Origin: Gymnopus androsaceus JB14
Lineage: Eukaryota; Basidiomycota; Agaricomycetes; Agaricales; Omphalotaceae
NCBI GenBank assembly: GCA_009733575.1
Contig: ML769410.1
Coordinates: 158,343 to 222,342 of the forward strand
DNA length: 64,000 bases
Direction of reading: 5' to 3'
Shown here: positions 36,913-48,958 of the stretch, piece after piece
Numbering within the stretch: position 1 is the first letter of the stretch
Layout: the number at the start of each line of letters is the position of its first letter
Position numbers and translations under genes: made by a program
The notes under the pieces: model-generated
What the model was told of the DNA's origin: nothing
Seen by the model: the letters and a program-made list of their open reading frames with translations, nothing else
The model's database searches: none

Positions 36913-39900
36913 TATCCGTACATTTTGCATCTTCGCCAAATCCTCACCCCGCTGGCAACTTGTTTCTACAGAATTCAGCTCATACAGCACCTTGGAAGAA
37001 AACATTCTTGATTTCTCCGGCATCATCTGTAGATTCCAGTCAGGACTGGCGTTTGCGGAATAGTACTCAGCGCCAAAGTACTTTCAGCAACATCATGGCT
37101 CCAAGGCGATTCAGGCAAAGGCAAAGGCTCTTGAGCTAGAGCCTATGGTCCTGCAATATCTCACATACCTTGCCATCGTATGCGCTGACACCCGTGTATT
37201 TTACATGATCAATTTCCGAACCAGTGTATGCAGTTCCGCCTTCAATTTACTATCCCTCTTGTATGTGTTATGAGTGAAATAGTCGAGGGCCACAATGAGC
37301 GTTTTTATAGTTGAAAGCTGTAATCAAGGATATCTGTCTGAGTAGCAATGGTGATCTGAGTTGCCTCCTTGGCCTTGACTAGCTTGACTGTTGACTCGTC
37401 TTGAATTGTTGCCATATTAGTGAAGTTCAGAAGCACGAAAAGAACGTATATTCAGAAGACCACGTTCTTCTGGGACGCAGGAACGAGTAAGGTGTGTAGT
37501 TTTGATAGAGACACAAGAAGTAGTTCGCAGAATCAAGCTGATGGACAAGAACTGACAAGAACGCTCCATACCTGCTCCAAATGATGCATCCGAATCCTCC
37601 GCTCCGCTACTAGTACTTTCTCCAATCCTGTCTTCAACGTTCAACTACCACCTACGATCCAAGGTTCAAACTATCAGCAGCTACCTAATTCATCCCTTCA
37701 TATTCTACACCCGCTGCCGACGACGATGAAGTCCTAACGGGTGCGAACGGGCTGTGGCAGATATACGGTCGTTGAAGTGAGCTGCCTCATTCGCAGTCAT
37801 TTTGTTTTTGATTTCTTGCGATGTTTCTATTGCTTTTTCCCCGAGACTAGTGAAGATACAAAAGATAAGTCTGGAGTTGATTGGTGGTCAAAATGCTCGA
37901 AAAAGTCGAGGGAGGATGATGCGGGAAAGTAAGTTAACCTCCATCCAATAGAACCACAAGAAACGAGCGAAACGAGGAAATGAAGAGATAGAAATCGGAA
38001 AAAGAAAAAACATCGGAAATCAAATAAGGATACACGAAAACCATACAGACGATGAAGATACACTAACACCCCTCCTCAACGGCGCCCACGCATGCTCTGG
38101 AGAGCTGAGAACGCGGATTCCTCCCGGTCCAAGCACGATGACTCACGAGATCGTTGTCGTTCATGGGGATACTGTACTCATCGCATACTCGGGCTGGCTA
38201 GACATCGAACGCACAGAGAGCATACTATACTCATGTTCGCATTCGGTCGTATGTGAGAAGGCCATAGCGAAGCGGGATCTGCATCCCCTGCACGCATAGC
38301 CTTCAAGCATAGGCCTAGCAGCAGCCACGGCAGCAAGTGGGTCAACCGGTAATACCCTCCGCACCAGTCTCGGAGAATTCGACCGTTCCTGTTCGCGAGA
38401 AGCAATCCCTACTCAGAAAGACCTTGCGTGCAGACGTTGTCGTAGTCGTGTCACACCAAAGGTCCGTCATAAAGGGCTTTGATCTTGCCTTGCGCCCGCG
38501 CCCCTGGACAGTTGGTCCAGAAGAGGAGAATAAGCGTCCAGATGTGGACGCTGGGGATAGAAGGGATAGATTGGCAAGTGACAGGGGCGGAGATGTTGTT
38601 GCCATTTCAACGTCAAGGATGGGACGAGACGAAAGAGGAGGCGGCGGAGGTGGAGGAGGGATTTATGGAGGAGATGAAGGCGCAGTCATGGAAATTGTAG
38701 GGATAGGAACAGAAGACGGTTGTACTGCAGGATTCGGTGCCACTTTATGAAACGAATTGGATTCACTAAAAACCTAAATTGAATCAAACAAAACTTACCA
38801 TTCCGATTTCGAGGGACTTTCTCAAGATCCCGGTCGATTTCTGTAGACATGGCGCCTGAGAATATTCCGTTCCGTCCCTGATATGCAGCTTCTTCCTGCG
38901 ATGCATTGTGTATCGAACTCCACCTCATTTTCGATGGAACCTTTGTCTCTGTCTCCGAGCCTCAACTTGATCGACAGTAAAAAACTACCGAAGGTGATTC
39001 GAATCGAACGTTTTTGCCGATGACGATGAGGAGGCAATGGATCTGTGAAGGTAGAGTAACATAAGCAACCGAACAAGATAACAGAAGACCGAGTAGATGA
39101 GTTAATTCAGAAAGAAAAAAGAAAAAGAGATTGAAATACAAATCGGATGCAAAAACGAACAGCGAAAATTCAAAGATCACTTACCATCCTCATCGCCATC
39201 ACCCTGTATCCATCTCTACAATCCCTTCCTCATCCAATACAAATCCATGCGTGCGCGGGATTGAAATTTGGCTATTGCTAGGGTTGGGATTGGTCGGAAG
39301 CCCATATGGATGGAATATGCTTATAAATAAGCGTACGGGAACGGGGATGGAAGGCATTGAATATGAGAACGGAGGCAGTCCGTAGGGTATGTATGAGGCG
39401 GAGGGTATCCATACCAAAACCAAATGAAGGATGTGGAAGAAATGAGAAGGGAGACATTGACAGAGCCCTCTCACGCTCTCGGATTTAGCTTGAGATTGAG
39501 CTTGAGACCTAGGTCCCAACGCATCTAAACCACCCGGCCTATGCTCATAGATAACCTCTTGGGAGTCCTGAGACCGCGAGGAATAGCAGTGAGAGGCCCA
39601 GGTCATCCATAATCGGAGTTGTCGAGTTTGGAGGGACGGGCGGCTCGGTGACGGTACCGGGAGAATGGCGGAAGATGTTGACAAAGGAAAGTACAGTTGC
39701 TACGTGAGGAGAAAGCTCCCGAGGCTGTACGGCAGCTGGCCTTGGTGAAGCAGAATGCCTGAGATTTGAGTCAAGGTTGGTCATCTCCACATCTACATCT
39801 CCCTCCTGATGACATCTGGCCCACTGAGGATACATTCTAGGGCGTCCGGCCCACGCAAACCCGCATGCGCTCATTCAGTTTCTCTTTGCCTGTCCAACTC

Positions 39901-41334
39901 CCGTATCTTGCTTTCGCCTCGCCATCCACAACCTTGAGCACAGAATCCGTTGCTCCTAGCCCATCCCCATGCGAGCCTAGCTCATCCTTCACCTGCGGAA
40001 CCGGCACCTGCACTAGAGCAGCCAGAAGCGAAAGCACCTATCGCATCCCCATACGCTGTCGCGCTCAAAACACGGACGGGTGTTCAAGTTGGCCATGGAG
40101 ACGAGGAACAGACCCCAACACGGCATCAGGCCAAGATCCACCTGGTATCCATCGCCCATCTCCTCTCCCTTGCCGTGAACGGAGCCACCAAGGAATGCGA
40201 TGGAAGAGGTTGAGTCTAGGGCATATGTTGGTGGTACTGATGAGGGAGACAGACCTGGTCTTAGAAGAGAGAGAGCTGAAGGTAGTCGTGTATGTGTCGT
40301 ATCGTAATACGGCCAGCCTGGCGGGGAATTTAGCTGCTGGGACGAGTAGCGGATACAACCCTCCACAGACAATCCCGAGTTTCTCTGCGGATAAGGTTCA
40401 TTGACGTCAATAAAGTTGTCGGGGCGCCATTAGGGAACGGAAATGCTCGTCGCAGACTGCAGTCGTAAGCGTCGCACTCAAAGGTCGAGTCGTAGGTAGA
40501 GGATACGTTTAGGATGGTTGAGGGAGGCGGACCGTTAGGGAACCACTTGAGTGAAGGAAAACTGCGTGGGGAGGAGAGAGGGAGCTGAAAGAATACGGCT
40601 TTAGCTGCTGCAACGTCGAAGACGAAGGCAGTGGTTTGTGGCAACCAGAAACCCTCTCATCATTCGCACTCAGGGACTCGCACTAGTCGCAGCAAGTCCG
40701 TTTTTGTTGATGCGACCCAGCTCCTCCAGACACTTCTCTCGACCTCAGGACCTGTCCTTGTTCTCCTGCCTCCTGGAACCGTCGACAGTTACATTGGCTG
40801 CTGCGTAGACATCTGCGATCTGCTAGCACTATAAGTTGAGAAGAGTTGAGAAGAATATTTTACTCGGGCCGTATCGGGAAAAGTTTCAAATATTGGCGCT
40901 TAATGGCAATACTAGGTGCTGCCATTCACCCTCATTCACCGTGTCCTCTCTAGTCAGGCCTTCCTGTTTCATTCCTTCTCCCTTGTACTATTTTAGAAAA
41001 AATCCCAGGTGCTTGAGCATTTTGGCCGGTTTCACTCGGACACTCGAATGCAGTATAGTTGGCTCATTGAACTATTCTTCAACCTTGCCAATAGATTCGC
41101 AATATGGAAGCCTGTTCAAATTTACTGACATCGAATCCTCATGCATTCCTTATTCAATTTCATCTTTCTGGCAGTTGTGGCGAGCCATGTATATCTCTGC
41201 ACTCAATCCATAATTTCAATTGGGATCATTCAACCTGTTAAGGGCTATCCGATTCCACCCAACGGCAATTACACGGTTATACCTCCCGGACTTAAATTGA
41301 CTGTTGTCAGCAGTTCTGCGAGACTTTCCCCAAA
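36913..41334. other. Long region without a firm gene; possible disordered-protein gene on the minus strand
   Basis: Many overlapping frames on both strands, with GC-rich, Pro/Ser/Gly-rich composition between 38.2 and 40.7 kb. The minus strand at 40644-40330 opens MPQTTAFVFDVAAAKAVFFQ and contains LKWFPNGPPPSTILNVSSTY. At about 40030-39840 a minus frame reads VPQVKDELGSHGDGLGATDS and VVDGEAKARYGSWTGKEKLN. These look protein-like but are separated by stops and I could not join them. At 37644 (minus) a frame starts MNVEDRIGESTSSGAEDSDA. No domain recognised. The last 200 bases are the duplicated upstream block of the first P450, with a 65-codon signal-peptide-like frame (MHSLFNFIFLAVVASHVYL) overlapping the P450 start. 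Confidence 0.35.
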
Positions 41335-43307
41335 ATGACCTTCTCAGCTCCCTACTTTGCTATTCTCGTTGGTGGTTTTTTACTTGCATGTATTGTATGG
41401 ACGAAGCATCGCACTGACAAACCTCTCCCTCCGGGACCCAGAGCGGATCCAATCATAGGTCATTTGCGCAAAATACCACCTCCGCACCTAGATTTCGGAG
41501 GTTTTCCATGAATGGGCAAAGAAATATGGTTCGTCGGATATCTCCTGTTCATCAGTCTCATAACACTGTTCTAGGCGACGTGATGTACCTCGAAGTACTC
41601 GGCAGGAAAATGGTCATTTTGGATACACTTGAAGCTGCAAATGACCTCTTAGAAAAGAGAAGCTCTATATACAGCTGCCGACCCAACTTTGTGATATTCA
41701 ACATGATGGGATGGGAGCGCAATTTGGTGATCCTTCAGTACGGAAAACGCTTCTTACTGCATCGAAAGCTGCTTCAGAACTATTTTGGCCGTCAAGAGAG
41801 CATGGCGTTCAAACCAATCTCATACGAGGAGTCAATTGTCATGGTAAAGCGCCTCATGGATAATCCTACAGACTATGATAAAATCATTGAACGGTCAGTA
41901 CGTTCGGACATACACGCCTTCCAACCATCTTTCTAAGATTTGGTTTAGATACATGACATGCATCGTCGCCAAGATTGCGTATGGCTATTCTATCACTGAT
42001 GATGATGATCACTTCTCCGTTCTTGCTTACAAGTTTGGTGTGATGATACATAACTCTGGACCTCCAGCCAGTACTCCTGTCGATTTATTCCCTTGGCGTG
42101 TGTATTTCAAGTATCCTGGCAGACCATTGCTGATCATCTTCCTCAATTCCAGTAGCTCATTTTCCCTCATGGTTTCCCGGCACTTACTATGCTGAGTATG
42201 CGCGCAAGTGGAGAAGTCTTATCCAAGAATTTGTCAGTTATCCATTCAATTTTGCAATCAAACAATTGGTATGTATGCTGTTCCGACTTTCATCCGAATT
42301 ATCTTGTCTGATAAGCGGAAAGTCTGAAGGGAAGGCACAACCATCATTCGTATCAAAGCACATAAGCAACATAGAAGCCCAGGACATTGAAGATCAGGAA
42401 GATTACATGGAAGACATAAAGGGTGCTGCCGCAATCCTGTATGCCGCAGGGGTGGAAACAGTAAGCTGTAACGATTACACTTGAACTTTAGGCTAAATAT
42501 ACATATTTTGCAGTCCTGGGGAACTCTTGTCGTATTTCTAATAGCTATGGTTCTACACCCGGAATATCAAGTGAAAGCACAGGCGGAAATTGACGCAGTT
42601 TGCGGACATGACAGGCTCCCGACTTTCGAAGATTACGGTGCCTTGCCCTACATTGAATATATAATGCGCGAAGTCATGCGGTGAGTACTAGCACTTGGGA
42701 AGAGACCTAGAGAGTGTCCTACTGACCACTGGTATGCTGTCTTAGTTGGCATCCCGTTGTTCCAATGGGCATTCCTCATCGGTCTTTAGAGGATGATGTC
42801 TACAATGGTATGCTTATCCCCGCCGGATCCATTGTTTTTGCCAATATAAGAGGGATGGGATTGCATGAGCATATATATAAGGACGCGACTAGGTTCAATC
42901 CTGACCGCTTCATTCCCAAGTCTCAAGGAGGGAGGGAGGAGCCATATCTATCACCATTTGGGTTTGGACGAAGGTGAGTTACACTGGGCTGTGGAGTCGA
43001 ATATTGTTGATAGGTATCTTAACAGAATATGTCCGGGGAGGTTCCTCGCAGAGTCTACTCTTTGGATCACAATAGCGATGATTTTGGCGACATGTAAGAT
43101 TGGAAAGGCAAAGGACGCCAATGGGATGGAGATTACGCCAGAAGTTGCATTTGATAGCGGGTTCGTGGAGTACGTGTTGATTTTCTTCATTTGGAGGAGT
43201 TGTGTGCTCAATCGTGGTATTGTGCTAGCCATTTGAAGCCGTTTAACTTTACCTTGGTTCCCCGTACGACCAAAGCCTCCACAATGGTAGAAGAAGCTAT
43301 CAGGTGA
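41335..43307 (+). pseudogene. Cytochrome P450 copy 1 (one-base insertion in exon 1)
   Basis: Microsomal group-I (E-class) monooxygenase of the type often annotated as O-methylsterigmatocystin-oxidoreductase-like in mushrooms. N-terminal anchor FAILVGGFLLACIVW, then the Pro hinge KPLPPGPRADPIIGHLRKIP. At 41485-41491 the text is CACCTAGATTT, where copy 2 has CACCAGATTT. The extra base shifts the frame and exposes TGA (FGGFP-stop) instead of QISEVFHEWAKKYG. Everything downstream is open and spliceable: DVMYLEVLGRKMVILDTLEA; the I-helix AAGVET-SWGT; E-x-x-R in IMREVMR; NPDRFIPKS; heme loop FGFGRR-ICPGRF with the ligand Cys; ending MVEEAIR-stop at 43305-43307. A single lesion, therefore recent or a sequence error. 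Confidence 0.8.
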
Positions 43308-44530
43308 TATGTGGCATTCGATTAATTATTTAATTGCATAAGAGTCTACAACGGATTATGGGCTACACCTTCGCTATTGCGGAATGAGATCCACTTAGAG
43401 AACATAGCTTGAACATCACTGTTGATTTTACCCTCAGTGTGCCCCTCGATTTGACATTTGGAGAAGTATCTGCTTATTGTCCTTACTTACCCAAGATCTA
43501 CATAAAGATACTGCTTTGAAGGCCGAAGTTGTCCTCGACGGGCATCTTGCATGGGGTGGATCGAACGATTGGAAAGGCTCGTGCTTGTGGGGCTCACATG
43601 GTTGTTGATTATTCTAGAACGAAATCAGCAGCGATTTCCCAAATCAAAAGAGCAGAACAGCATGATGGACGAGGTGATGAAAGATGAAAGCTGAAACCAC
43701 GGAACGCACCCTTCATAGACGTGGCTCGCTGAGAACACTTATTAAAGATTCTCGGATTCATCTACATAAGCTCTAGATAGAGGAAAAAGTCGCCGAGCGC
43801 CAACGCCACGTTCATTCTTTCCCAATCGCTTTCCATCCAAGCTGTGCCTTCGTGGAACTGACACTCAAGTACGCTTGTTCAACTAACTACTAGCACGAGC
43901 CAAGTAGTAGCTGCCATGTTGGTGTCAGACAGCGGTCAGGTCTCTGATCCCTAGGACGCGAACTGCGAAACACAGTCACGATTTTTCTACTCGGATGATC
44001 CCCCAGCCTCACAGTGTACTAGAGTTTGCAGGAAGAAAAATCATGTTAATGGCTCTGAGAAATTACTTTGCGTATTAAGGTGCGTACGGCAGAGACTCAT
44101 CAGTCAGTCCACCTTGAACGTCTAGCGACTTTTGGATCACGATTGATCTATGAGGATCTATATAACTGCCGACTTTTTATATAGGCTCTATAGAACGTCG
44201 AACGTTCTATAAGCCTATATTACCCCGCGACGGCAGAAGCTGGCGTTAGCATCTTTGACATTCATTGTCGAAGTGCATCCAATCTATCAATCTATCGAAC
44301 CGCTCTGAATCTCAGTTGAATCTTCATTTTGCATTCGTTATTCAATCCCAACCTTCTAACAGTTGTGGCAAGCCATATTTATCGTCGTGCTCAATCCATG
44401 TTATCATTACAACTCTGTTCATTGAACCTGTCAGTCAACTGTCAGTCCTTTGTTCGGAACCGTTCCATCCAACGGCGATTAAACTGTTATTGACTGCTGT
44501 CAGCAGTTCTACGAGTCTTTCCGAGTCCCC
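43308..44530. other. Spacer between P450 copies 1 and 2
   Basis: The first 450 bases are duplicated after copy 2. The middle is unrelated intergenic sequence with the hairpin listed separately, and the last 230 bases are the duplicated leader of copy 2. No gene recognised. Confidence 0.5.
44179..44220. repeat. Near-perfect palindrome (19-20 base arms, 3-base loop)
   Basis: The left arm ATATAGGCTCTATAGAACGT pairs with the right arm ACGTTCTATAAGCCTATAT around loop CGA, with a single bulged base. Outer CTGCCG (about 44167) and CGGCAG (about 44232) also pair, giving a longer interrupted stem. Confidence 0.7.
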
Positions 44531-46494
44531 ATGATGACCTTCCTGGCTCCTTGGATTTCTGTTATCGTAGCTGGTCTTTTACTTGCACGTATTGTATCGA
44601 CAAAAGCTTCATACTCGCAAACCTCTCCCTCCAGGACCCAGAGCGGATCCAATCATAGGTCATTTGCGCAAAATACCACCTCCGCACCAGATTTCGGAGG
44701 TTTTCCATGAATGGGCAAAGAAATATGGTTCGTCGGATATTTCCTGTTCATCAGTCTCATAACACTGTTCTAGGCGACGTGATGTACCTCGAAGTACTCG
44801 GCAGGAAAATGGTCATTCTAGGATACTCTTGAAGCTGCAAATGACCTCTTAGAAAAAAGAAGCTCTATCTACAGCTGTCGACCCAACTTTGTGATATTCA
44901 ACATGATGGGATGGGAGCGCGATTTGTTGATCCTTCAGTACGGAAAACGCTTCTTACTGCATCGAAAGCTGCTTCAGAACTATTTTGGCCGTCAAGAGAG
45001 CAGGGCGTTCGAACCAATCTCATACGAGGAATCAATTGTCATGGTAAAGCGTCTCATGGATAATCCTACAGACTATGATAAAATTATTGCACGGTAAATA
45101 CTGTACGTTTAGGCACACACGCTGTCTCTAACATTTGGTTTAGATACATGACATGCATCGTCGCCAAGATTGCCTATGGATACTCTATCAAGGATGATAA
45201 TGATACCTTTGCCATTCTCATCGACAAGCTTGGTGAGATGCTACATAATTCTGGCCCTCCAGCCAGTACTCCTGTCGATTTCTTCCCTTGGCGTGAGTGT
45301 ATTGTAAGGATTCCGGCAGACCATTATTGACCAACTTCCTCAATTCCAGTGGCTAATTTCCCCTCATGGTTCCCCGGCACCTATTATGCTGAATATGCGC
45401 GCAAATGGAGGAGTCTTATCCAGGACTTCATCAATTATCCATTCAATTTTTCAATCAAGCAATTGGTATGTATGCTGCTCCGGCTTTTATCCGAATTATC
45501 TTGTCTGATAAGCAGAAAGTCAGAGGGGAAGGCACAACCATCATTCGTATCAAAGCACATAAGCAATATGGAAGCCGAGGACATTGAAGATCAGGAAGAT
45601 TACATGGAAGACATAAAGGGTGCTGCTGCAATCCTGTATGCCGCAGGTGTGGAAACAGTAAGCTGTAACAATTACACTTGAAGTCGAGGCTAAATATATA
45701 TATTTGCAGTCCTGGGGAGCTCTTGTCGTCTTTCTGATAGCCATGGTTCTACACCCGGAATATCAAGCAAAAGCGCAAGCGGAAATTGACGCAGTTTGCG
45801 GACACGATAGGCTCCCGACTTTTGAGGACCACGATTCCTTGCCCTACATTGAATATATAATGCACGAAGTTATGCGGTGAGTGCTACTAGTACTTACATA
45901 AAGCTGAGCTGACTACTGGCATGTTGTCTCAGTTGGCGTCCCGTTGCTCCGATGGGCATCCCTCATCGGTCTTTGGAGGACGACGTCTACAATGGCATGT
46001 TTATCCCTGCCGGATCCATTGTTTTTCGCCAATATAAGAGGGATGGGATTGCATGAGCACATATATAAGGATGCGACTGCGTTTAATCCTGACCGCTTCA
46101 TTCCCAAGTCTCAAGGGGGCAGGGAGGAGCCATATCTATCACCATTTGGGTTTGGACGAAGGTGAGTTACACTGGGCTGTGGAGTCGAATATCGTTGATC
46201 AGTATCTTAACAGAATATGTCCTGGGAGGTTCCTCGCAGAGTCTACTCTCTGGATCACAATGGCAATGATTTTGGCGACATGTAAGATTGGAAAGGCAAA
46301 GGATGCCAATGGAATGGAGATTACTCCAGAAGTTGAATTTGATAGCGGGCTTGTTGAGTAGGTGTTGATTTGATTCATTTGATGCAGCTGCATGCTAAAT
46401 CGTGATGTCGTGCAGCCATTTGAAGCCTTTTAACTTAACATTGGTTCCCCGTACTGCGAAGGCGCGCGCAATGGTAGAAGAAGCTCATAGGTGA
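44531..46494 (+). pseudogene. Cytochrome P450 copy 2 (several frameshifts)
   Basis: Tandem copy of the gene at 41335. The start region reads MTFLAPWISVIVAGLLLARI. Against copies 1 and 4 at least three one-base insertions are visible. The first is around 44605 (ACAAAAGCTTCATACTCGC), which moves PLPPGPRADPIIGH out of frame. The second is at about 44818 (GTCATTCTAGGATAC against GTCATTTTGGATAC), giving a near-immediate stop. The third is at about 46026 (GTTTTTCGCC against GTTTTTGCC), inside [12 protein letters not shown]. The I-helix AAGVET, HEVMR (E-x-x-R kept), NPDRFIPKS and the FGFGRR-ICPGRF heme loop are all still readable. The original stop (VEEAHR-stop) is at 46492-46494. It cannot make a full P450. 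Confidence 0.88.
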
Positions 46495-47219
46495 TATGTG
46501 GCATTTGATCAATTAATTAATTGCATAAGAGTCTACGACGGATTATGGGCTACACCTTCGCTATTGCGGAATGAAATTCAGTTAGAGGCGGAGAACAAGG
46601 AGCATAACTTGAATGTCATTATTAATTTTACCCTCAGTGTGCTCCTCGGTCTGACATCTGAACCTGGTTGTCCTTACTTACCCAAGATCTACATAAAGCT
46701 ACTACTTCGAAGACCGAAGTTCTCCTCGACGGGCCCCTTGCATGGGTGGATTGAACGATTGGAGAGGCTCGTGCTCGTGGGGCTCCGACAGTCGTTGATT
46801 ATTCTAGAACGAAATCAGCGGCGATTTTCCCAAATCGCTAATACATCAAAATTATTGTCTGTTCATGCCGGAATAAAGAGTGGAACAGGACGATGGACGA
46901 GGAGATGAAAGATGAAAGCTGAAACGCACCCATTGCCCGTCATAGGCTCGACTCGCTGAGCAACACTTGATCAAAGATTCTCGAATTCATCTACATACAG
47001 CGAACAAACTTATCGAACGCCTAGGCCTCGATTCTGATTAGCTTATCATTTATCCTCCGAGTCTCCGAAGCGTTCAACCATTCACAGGTCTCGTATATCC
47101 CAATGCTATACCCTTTCGCCACCTCAGGCTCATCTAATTCTATTTCTGCAGCGCGTCGTCCCTGTTCATATATTAGCGCCAGTGACTCCACAGTTTTATT
47201 ACCCTTGCACTACATACCA
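46495..47219. other. 3' flank of P450 copy 2, then intergenic
   Basis: The first 450 bases duplicate the 3' flank of copy 1. An open frame here (46498-46908, with LWATPSLLRNEIQLE and PYLPKIYIKLLLRRP) is broken in the copy-1 flank and has no known motif. The remainder is unremarkable. Confidence 0.4.
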
Positions 47220-48255
47220 CTGTGAATGTAGACTAGGTTGATTTAGGTCCTAATATAGAGTGAAAATCAGCGGTGTCCTAGCTTAGGTTGGTTGAGATTT
47301 CTTGTAGGTTGATATGAAGAACCTAAGTAAGGGTGCGAGAAATATATATGATTTTTCGAATATCGATAGGTTGCTGTTAGGTTGTTCCTCCCATTGCACA
47401 TCAACCTAAATCTTGTCGAACTTCAAGCGTGGGTATTTTACGTGTCTACGTAACGTATTGCCACGTCAATTGCAACCTCAACCAATACCCTGCTTGTCGA
47501 GCCCATGGCCACGTCAAACCTGCCTCAAGCTATTGCCATCGGTTCTTCACTCTGTAGCTCAAAACTCTTCAATTTCTCTAAAGCATCTACAAGACTACTG
47601 GCGCGGCTCAATCTCAAGCACTCTAGTTAACCTCTACAGAAAGAAATCGCAAGCGCTATGCAAGAGACTGGGTTTGACCAACGTCTGGATCGAGCTGTTT
47701 TTAAGAATGTTGGAGCTATTTGGATGCTGAGAGTGACACGACGCAGTTGGTCGACAAGCGCAGTTGTGAGTTGAGCTGCATTCCATTAACGTTGGCCATT
47801 ACTGATTTTTCCCTCAGCCCCGGGCCCTACGTGCACCATTAGTTCGCCATCTTTCTCATATTGATTCACTTGCCATGGCCAGTATGACGATATCTCGGTC
47901 AACGTCCGCTTCAATTTTCTACTTCTTGTATTCTGTGTACTTAATAAAATCATTCATTTACTCTCTTACGATGCTCTGAATTTGAACTGTGAACTGTATT
48001 CATAATTACTGTAATGGAATATACGCTCTGAAAGGCCACAAGCGACTAATGTTAAAAGAAAATCAACCTAAATGTGGGCGCTATTTAATAAATATTAGAA
48101 ATGATGCTTAGGGTGAAACTGTCCGATTTAGGACCCTGTTCAACCTAAGGTTTTTGGCAGGCACTATCGACCTAAGTAGGGTGATAACTACCCCGCGATA
48201 GGTTGAATATCACCAACACCTAGGTTGAAAATTTCAACCTACCCGGACATCACAG
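47220..48255. mobile_element. Candidate non-autonomous DNA transposon with TAGGTTGA subterminal repeats
   Basis: The ends form an imperfect terminal inverted repeat. The left end is CTGTGAATGTAGACTAGGTT (47220 onward). Reading inward from 48255, the complement of the right end is CTGTGATGTCCGGGTAGGTT. TAGGTTGA or its complement recurs near both ends and not in the middle. On the left it is at 47234, 47305 and 47401, plus near-matches at 47283, 47367 and 47378. On the right it is at 48063, 48140, 48199, 48221 and 48234. Clustered subterminal motifs are typical transposase-binding arrays. No transposase is encoded; the 105-codon frame at 47413-47730 has no motif. Length about 1036 bp. A target-site duplication is not clear. 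Confidence 0.6.
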
Positions 48256-48958
48256 AGTACGCACCCTTCGTCCATTGACCTTTTTGCTCAACCGCTCAAT
48301 ATATATATACGTATCTGTCCTTGGACATTCAACCTGATGAATCGAGGCGAGTGGTGGGCGTCGACACTAGTTACGCGTCCGAGTACAGGCAGTTTGTGTT
48401 TTTTTTTCGTACGACCGTGACGCCAAAAGATAAGTTGCCCTCCGATGTCATTACGTGGATGGTGGCAGATTCCATCGTGATCTCCAATTTCAGAATAAGT
48501 GGAACCCTTTCCTAGTAAATACACCCGGACATAGCGGCGCTGAATACGAAAGGTTTGTCGAGGAGTACACGACGAGTGTTGCCGGTCATTTCGGAGGACT
48601 CCAAAGGACAAATTCAATGAGAAGCCAGTCAAGTAAAAGATACCAGAAGATACCGTTATTCTACAGACGAATAAATTATATTAAAATAAGTTACATGCAA
48701 GTCGCGCGCGGTACTTTTATGGAACGCATGTACGAAAGTAAAAACACAGCGCATAGTATAGATACGGAGGGAATGCTACAATAAAATAGGTAGAGAAAGA
48801 AACCATGGTACTTATGAATACAACCATCTATCAGGTAGAGGGACCTCGTAATTCTACAGATATAAATAAGTGATATTCCCGAGACCACGATTTGGAGTAC
48901 CGTCACGGCCGGTTTACAGCAACGATTCTCAAAGAATGACACGGGTAAACCCAACCCT
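48256..48958. other. Spacer between the transposon and the Bud6 fragment
   Basis: AT-rich. On the minus strand it could be the 3' untranslated region of the Bud6-like gene. Frames here are short and hydrophobic without family motifs. Confidence 0.45.

Larger units (their letters stand above)
41140..46950 (+). repeat. Direct tandem duplication of a ~3.2-kb unit carrying a P450 gene
   Basis: Start codons lie at 41335 and 44531 (3196 apart). Similarity begins about 200 bases upstream (TTCAATTTCATC-like leader, CAGTTGTGGCGAGCC against CAGTTGTGGCAAGCC). It continues through the gene and about 450 bases of 3' flank (TTATGGGCTACACCTTCGCT in both, TACTTACCCAAGATCTACAT in both). Coding identity is very high. 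Confidence 0.85.

Noticed and set aside
38337..38750. 137-codon plus frame with a Gly/Glu-rich run
   Set aside because: GC-rich, low-complexity, with equally long frames on the opposite strand; coding cannot be supported.
46498..46908. 136-codon frame after P450 copy 2
   Set aside because: The duplicated sequence after copy 1 is broken by stops, and no family is recognised; more likely duplicated non-coding flank.
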